Assembly (NCBI RefSeq): GCF_002934065.1
Contig: NZ_CP018049.1
Coordinates: 990,501 to 1,054,500 of the forward strand
Source: Pseudomonas orientalis
GTDB lineage: Bacteria > Pseudomonadota > Gammaproteobacteria > Pseudomonadales > Pseudomonadaceae
Direction: 5' to 3'
Length of the DNA stretch: 64,000 nucleotides
The stretch's first letter is position 1. The number at the start of each line of letters is the position of its first letter. A model generated the notes under the pieces. That model was not told the DNA's origin. It did no database searches and saw only the letters and a list, made by a program, of their open reading frames with translations. The position numbers and the translations under genes were made by a program. Below, piece by piece: positions 62,777 to 64,000 of the stretch.

Positions 62777-64000
62777 TCAGAACACGTTGATCGGGTAGTC
62801 CACGATCACCCGGTACTCATCCACATCCCGGTCCACCGCCGAATAGCCATTGCCACCCCGGTGGGTCGCCCATTGCAGGCGCACCGCCAGGTCCTTGGCC
62901 TTGCCACCCTGTACCACGTACTTCAGGTCGATGTCCCGCTCCCAGTGCCTGGCATTTTTGCCATCGGCGCTGTACCAGCTGCCGTAGCCGCGGCTGTTGG
63001 GGTCGACGCGGGTCAGGTCGGTCTTGCCGCTGATATAGGACACGGCGGACGTCAGGCCGGGCAGGCCGACACCGGCAAAATCGTAGGCATACTTGAGCTT
63101 CCACGAACGCTCGTTGGGGCCGTTGAAGTCCGAGTATTGCTGGGAGTTGTCCAGGTACACGCTGTCGCCCTGGGTGATGTAGTCGAACGGCGTATTGCCG
63201 TTGACCCGCTGATACGCGGCGGTGACGCTATGGTTGCCCACGCCCAGGGTGACATGCAGGCTGTAGGTGTTGTTGTCGATATCGCCCAGCAATGCCTGGC
63301 CGGTGTCCTGGGTGTGATAGTAGTGCAGGCCGGGCGTCAGGCTGACCAGGTCGTTCAGCGCATAGGTGTATTCAAGGTCGTAGTAGTACTGGTGCCATAC
63401 GTCCTTGAGCTCGGCGGCGTACAGGTTGCTGGTCAGCGCCGGGATTGCGCTGAAAGAGACACCGGCCCAGTTCAGGTGCCGGCTGTCGGCGTTGGCCGGC
63501 AACGCGCCATAGCTGGTGCCGATGCGCCGGTGGCCGCTCTGGTTGTAGAGCTTGGTAAAGCTGGCCTGGCCGCCTTCGAACAGCCAGCCGTCGAGGCTGT
63601 GGTTGCTCAAGCTTACGCCGCGAAACGTCTGGGGCAGCATGCGCGTCATGCCGCCGGCGATCACCGGGTTGTTGAGAAACAGGTCGCCGGCCTTCAACTC
63701 GGTATCGAACGCACGCATTTTCAAGGTGCCGCCAGCGGTGGAAAACGCACCGGGTGCCTTGCCGTTGCCGCTGCCGTACGGAAGGATGGTGGAGCCGTCG
63801 GTACCGCCACCGCCGTCGAGCTTGAGGCCGAGCATGGCGTTGAGGTCCAGGCCGAAACCGACCGCGCCCTGGGTGTAGCCGGATTCGAAGGTGCCGATAA
63901 AGCCTTGGCCCCACTCCTTGCTGTCATCGGTGTGAAGGTCGCGGCGGTCGCGGTTCATGTAGTAGTTGCGGGTGTTGAGCGTGAGGTGCGAGCCCTCGAC
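62777..64000 (-). CDS. OprD-family outer-membrane porin (partial, N-terminus outside window)
   Basis: The last 408 codons of a substrate-specific OprD porin; the signal peptide and first residues lie off the right edge, since the frame stays open to 64000 (upstream residues read [12 protein letters not shown]). Landmarks are [28 protein letters not shown] and a C-terminal barrel strand ending YPINVF with terminal Phe. OprD-type channels take up basic amino acids, dipeptides, aromatic or carboxylate compounds; the substrate here cannot be told from sequence. Confidence 0.93.
   Translation of the reverse strand, partial: VEGSHLTLNTRNYYMNRDRRDLHTDDSKEWGQGFIGTFESGYTQGAVGFGLDLNAMLGLKLDGGGGTDGSTILPYGSGNGKAPGAFSTAGGTLKMRAFDTELKAGDLFLNNPVIAGGMTRMLPQTFRGVSLSNHSLDGWLFEGGQASFTKLYNQSGHRRIGTSYGALPANADSRHLNWAGVSFSAIPALTSNLYAAELKDVWHQYYYDLEYTYALNDLVSLTPGLHYYHTQDTGQALLGDIDNNTYSLHVTLGVGNHSVTAAYQRVNGNTPFDYITQGDSVYLDNSQQYSDFNGPNERSWKLKYAYDFAGVGLPGLTSAVSYISGKTDLTRVDPNSRGYGSWYSADGKNARHWERDIDLKYVVQGGKAKDLAVRLQWATHRGGNGYSAVDRDVDEYRVIVDYPINVF

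Overview
The window is about 64 kb of GC-rich gammaproteobacterial chromosome. Gene content and order (mla/kds, his, pqi, a complete mra-fts-mur cluster), OprD-type porin, short-form HisG and repeated palindromes of the GTGGGAGGGGGCTTGCC type point to the Pseudomonas fluorescens group. It reads as core chromosome: no insertion sequence, phage, plasmid, CRISPR, tRNA or rRNA was seen.

Layout. 1-9.8 kb: kdsC (cut by the left edge) and kdsD on the minus strand, divergent from mlaFEDCB, then ibaG-murA and hisG, hisD-hisC. 9.9-17.6 kb: uraA-upp, hpt with a WbuC-type cupin gene, a PA4642-like gene, mqo and several small or lipoprotein genes. 17.6-24.8 kb: a PlsC-like acyltransferase, three small housekeeping genes including a divergent SRAP-family protein, an M48 metallopeptidase lipoprotein, a GDT1/TMEM165-type transporter behind a yybP-ykoY manganese riboswitch, rsmC, a 2-hydroxyacid dehydrogenase and a LysE-type exporter. 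24.9-33.2 kb: an accessory cluster of acyl-CoA ligase, DUF1302 protein, DUF1329 protein and a MalT-like LuxR regulator. 33.2-42.4 kb: pqiA-pqiA-pqiB-pqiC, an OmpA-type lipoprotein, the dolP-diaA/gmhA-yraN-lpoA block and rsmI. 42.5-61 kb: rnpB, then mraZ-rsmH-ftsL-ftsI-murE-murF-mraY-murD-ftsW-murG-murC-ddlB-ftsQ-ftsA-ftsZ and lpxC. 61-64 kb: a membrane diguanylate cyclase and an OprD porin running off the right edge.

The dominant theme is envelope biogenesis. KdsC/KdsD, LpxC and MurA start LPS and peptidoglycan synthesis, the mra-fts-mur cluster builds and divides the wall, LpoA activates a penicillin-binding protein, and two MCE systems (Mla and Pqi) handle lipid traffic between membranes. 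Nucleobase salvage (upp, uraA, hpt) and histidine synthesis sit between them.

Nine paired palindromes (REPINs) of two sequence families lie between genes. One supplies the last 18 codons of mqo, one has two different arms and one has a disrupted arm. The most promising material for follow-up is the DUF1302/DUF1329 lipid-related cluster, which has two promoters sharing a 9-mer at identical spacing from the -10 element, and the manganese riboswitch, whose P1 strand can form a competing hairpin.
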